A stretch of 64,000 bases of DNA from Deinococcus sonorensis KR-87 (GTDB lineage: Bacteria; Deinococcota; Deinococci; Deinococcales; Deinococcaceae): the NCBI RefSeq assembly GCF_040256395.1, contig NZ_CP158299.1, positions 2,633,501 through 2,697,500 of the forward strand. The letters run 5' to 3'. The notes under the pieces are model-generated. The model was not told where the DNA came from and searched no databases. It was given only the letters and a program-made list of their open reading frames with translations. This document shows positions 62,319-64,000 of this stretch, one piece after another (the stretch's first letter is position 1; each line of letters begins with the position of its first letter). Made by a program: the position numbers and the translations under genes.

Positions 62319-63221
62319 ATGAACAAGATCCTGCTGACCGCCCTGATCGCCCCCGTTGCCCTGGGCACCGCGATGGCCGCCCCCAAGATTTCGGCCCAGA
62401 GCATCATCGTGAACCCGGTCGAAACCAGCCTGACCGTCAAGGTCTGGACTGACCGCGACAGCACCGGGACGCAGACCCCCAACTACAACGTCGGCGACCG
62501 CATCCGCATCTATACCAGCGTCAACCAGGACGCCTACGTCTACCTGTTCAATGTGGACCCCAACGGCAAGGTGGACCTGATCCTGCCCAACCGCTACGCG
62601 GGCGGCGCCAACTTCCTGAAGGCCAACACCGTCAAGGCGTTCCCCAGCGCCGGCGACCCCTTCACCTTCGACATCGCGGCGCCCTACGGCGTCAACAAGG
62701 TGCTGGCGCTCGCCTCCAAGACCCAGCTGAACCTCGACCAGATCGCCGACTTCAAGAGCCAGAACGCCCAGGCCACCAAGTTCGCCGACGTGAACGTGCA
62801 GGGGCAGGGCCAGCTGGCCCAGGCGCTGAGCATCGTGGTCAACCCGGTGCCGCAGAACACCTGGATCTCTGACATCGCGTACTACAACGTGGCGGGCGGC
62901 ACCAGCACCACGCCCCCGGTCCAGCCGGTGCCGGTCCAGACCCCGCCCACCCAGCCCCAGCAGGGCGGCTACCCGGCCTACAGCGTCACCAGCCAGACCG
63001 AATGGCGCACCGCCTTCACCAGCTCCACCGCCACGGCGGCCAGCGTCTACAACTTCTACACGGCCGAGCTGCAGCGTCAGGGGTTCACGCTGGTCGGTAC
63101 CCGTCAGGAGCGCAGCCGGATTGCCGGTCAGTTCCGGAGCAACAGCGGCACCGCCGAGCTGCGGGTCTCGGAGAGCGGCAACAGCAACCGCTTCGATGTG
63201 GTGATCATCCGCCGCAGCTGA
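62319..63221 (+). CDS. Secreted DUF4384 domain protein
   Basis: A 300-residue exported protein with signal peptide (cleavage about residue 20, after AMA). The DUF4384 domain spans about residues 25-175 ('[34 protein letters not shown]'). A Pro/Gln-rich linker (about 190-215) is followed by a C-terminal alpha/beta domain of about 85 residues ('[28 protein letters not shown]'). DUF4384 proteins occur at bacterial surfaces and beside protein kinases or caspases; in Deinococcus they are abundant envelope proteins of unclear function. A terminator follows. Confidence 0.9.
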   Translation: MNKILLTALIAPVALGTAMAAPKISAQSIIVNPVETSLTVKVWTDRDSTGTQTPNYNVGDRIRIYTSVNQDAYVYLFNVDPNGKVDLILPNRYAGGANFLKANTVKAFPSAGDPFTFDIAAPYGVNKVLALASKTQLNLDQIADFKSQNAQATKFADVNVQGQGQLAQALSIVVNPVPQNTWISDIAYYNVAGGTSTTPPVQPVPVQTPPTQPQQGGYPAYSVTSQTEWRTAFTSSTATAASVYNFYTAELQRQGFTLVGTRQERSRIAGQFRSNSGTAELRVSESGNSNRFDVVIIRRS

Positions 63222-63240
63222 GCGGCCCTACCCTTCCACT

Positions 63241-63278
63241 GCAGCGCCGTCCCATTGTGCGGGACGGCGCTGCGTTTG
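63241..63278 (+). terminator. Terminator after the DUF4384 gene
   Basis: A 13-bp perfect GC-rich stem (63241-63253 with 63261-63273) with a seven-base loop is followed by GTTTGTG. Confidence 0.85.
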
Positions 63279-63319
63279 TGTGCCATGCCTGTCAGAGGCG
63301 GCCCGCTACACTGCGGGCC

Positions 63320-63916
63320 GTGAATCGTTATGCACGTACCCTCCTTGCCCTGCTGCTGACGGCGCCGCTCAGTCTGGCCGCGCCGCCCGCCCAGACGGCG
63401 CCACACCCGGTGTCGGCCTACCTGCCGGCGGTGGGGTACGTGCATCAGAGCTACAACAACTGCGGCCCGGCCTCCATCGTCAGCGTGCTGAACTACTACG
63501 GCCTGCAGGCGGATCAGGCGGCGCTGGCGCAGGTGCTGCGGCCCCGGGGCGGGTACATGGTGGCGGGCGTCATCGATCCGTTCGTGCAGCGCTACGGCCT
63601 GCGGGCCAGCCGCTTCCGCAACGGCAACCCGGAACACCTCCGCCAGCTGGTGGCGGCCGGTATCCCCGTCATCGTCCTGCAGTGGCTCAATCAGGTGGGC
63701 GGCATCCCTCACTTCCGGGTGGTGCGCGGCTATGACGATGCGTCGGGCCGCTTCTACCTCTCGGACCCGCTGTACGGCGCCAACGTCTACGTCTCCTACG
63801 CCGATTTCCAGCGGCTGTGGGGCGTCTATGGCCAGGAGTTCATCCCGGTCTACCGCCCGCAGCAGGCGGCCCTGGTGGGGCGGCTGCTGGGCACCCGCAG
63901 CGTCAACGGCCTGTAA
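63320..63916 (+). CDS. Exported C39-like cysteine peptidase
   Basis: A 198-residue protein with a signal peptide (cleavage about residue 20). The C39 papain-like layout is complete: Cys48 in 'YNNCGPASIVSVLNYYG', His131 in 'IPHFRVVRGYD' and Asp149 in 'YLSDPL'. Stand-alone C39 domains outside bacteriocin transporters are secreted peptidases of unknown target. The GTG at 63320 is the start: TACACT (63307-63312) lies seven bases before it and the signal peptide then begins at residue 1. Confidence 0.92.
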   Translation: MNRYARTLLALLLTAPLSLAAPPAQTAPHPVSAYLPAVGYVHQSYNNCGPASIVSVLNYYGLQADQAALAQVLRPRGGYMVAGVIDPFVQRYGLRASRFRNGNPEHLRQLVAAGIPVIVLQWLNQVGGIPHFRVVRGYDDASGRFYLSDPLYGANVYVSYADFQRLWGVYGQEFIPVYRPQQAALVGRLLGTRSVNGL

Positions 63917-63961
63917 CCGTCGGGGCCGCCTGAAGGCCTCGGCGCGTGTTAGCCTGCCGGG

Positions 63962-64000
63962 ATGCCGGATGACCGTCTGACCCTGGCCCTGGACACCGCT
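63962..64000 (+). CDS. Start of a gene, probably tsaB, cut by the window end
   Basis: Only the first 13 codons are visible (MPDDRLTLALDTA). 'LTLALDTA' is the usual beginning of TsaB, the partner of TsaD in tRNA t6A synthesis. TAGCCT (63950-63955) lies six bases before the ATG, the window's leaderless pattern, which supports a real start. With so little sequence the identity is tentative. Confidence 0.5.
   Translation, partial: MPDDRLTLALDTA

Overview
The window is high-GC chromosomal DNA from a Deinococcus species or close relative (Deinococcus-Thermus). The evidence is the gene set: stand-alone RecD2 helicase, a eukaryal-type IleRS, a SpoVS-family protein in a non-sporulator, a LysJ/ArgD-type aminotransferase, tandem Skp/OmpH periplasmic proteins and DUF4384. 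It is also the promoter style: about 20 genes carry a TAnnnT -10 element only 5-7 bases before the start codon, the leaderless mRNA layout reported for Deinococcus. I see no insertion sequence, prophage, CRISPR array, rRNA or tRNA gene. Most of the window is ordinary core genome with short intergenic gaps.

Layout. 1-2594: secreted Pro/Gln-rich protein, MoxR and DUF58 operon (minus). 2861-4966: recD2. 5176-5970: lipoprotein. 6074-7696: serA. 7752-9944: four translationally coupled genes (minus) encoding a lipoprotein with Ig-like and cohesin-like domains, a secreted protein, a dockerin protein and an S4 RNA-binding protein. 10059-16294: M16C protease, MFS transporter, two OmpH-like proteins and a CBS-ACT protein. 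16403-18358: trpS, preceded by a transcription attenuator with a Trp-rich leader peptide, with scpA downstream. 18396-24506: MFS, hypothetical, butyrate kinase, pgi, pgl and OsmC. 24563-29606: aroE coupled to two sensor kinases. 29923-36105: phoH, DinB-like, gluQ, trpBA, two DUF1622 proteins and a methyltransferase. 36236-39875: ileS with an Ile T-box. 40037-48802: rho, a phosphatase-like protein lacking its catalytic Cys, SDR, HAD, hrpB, TrxR-like, aquaporin and tyrA. 48917-54025: a membrane protein and gltB. 54408-64000: spoVS, zinc peptidase, rsmB, histidine phosphatase, PdxR regulator, PNPOx-like, lysJ, esterase, ArsC/Spx-like, DUF4384, C39 peptidase and the first codons of a probable tsaB.

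How it works together. Amino-acid metabolism dominates: serA, trpBA, aroE, tyrA, gltB and lysJ, plus trpS, ileS and gluQ. The two synthetase genes are controlled by different RNA mechanisms. trpS uses ribosome-mediated attenuation through a leaderless 14-residue peptide with three consecutive Trp codons and mutually exclusive hairpins. ileS uses a T-box with an AUC specifier. The trpS attenuator is the strongest candidate for something little described. Next come the cohesin/dockerin-like surface operon, a 15-base motif shared upstream of gltB and lysJ, and two enzyme-family proteins whose catalytic cysteine is replaced.
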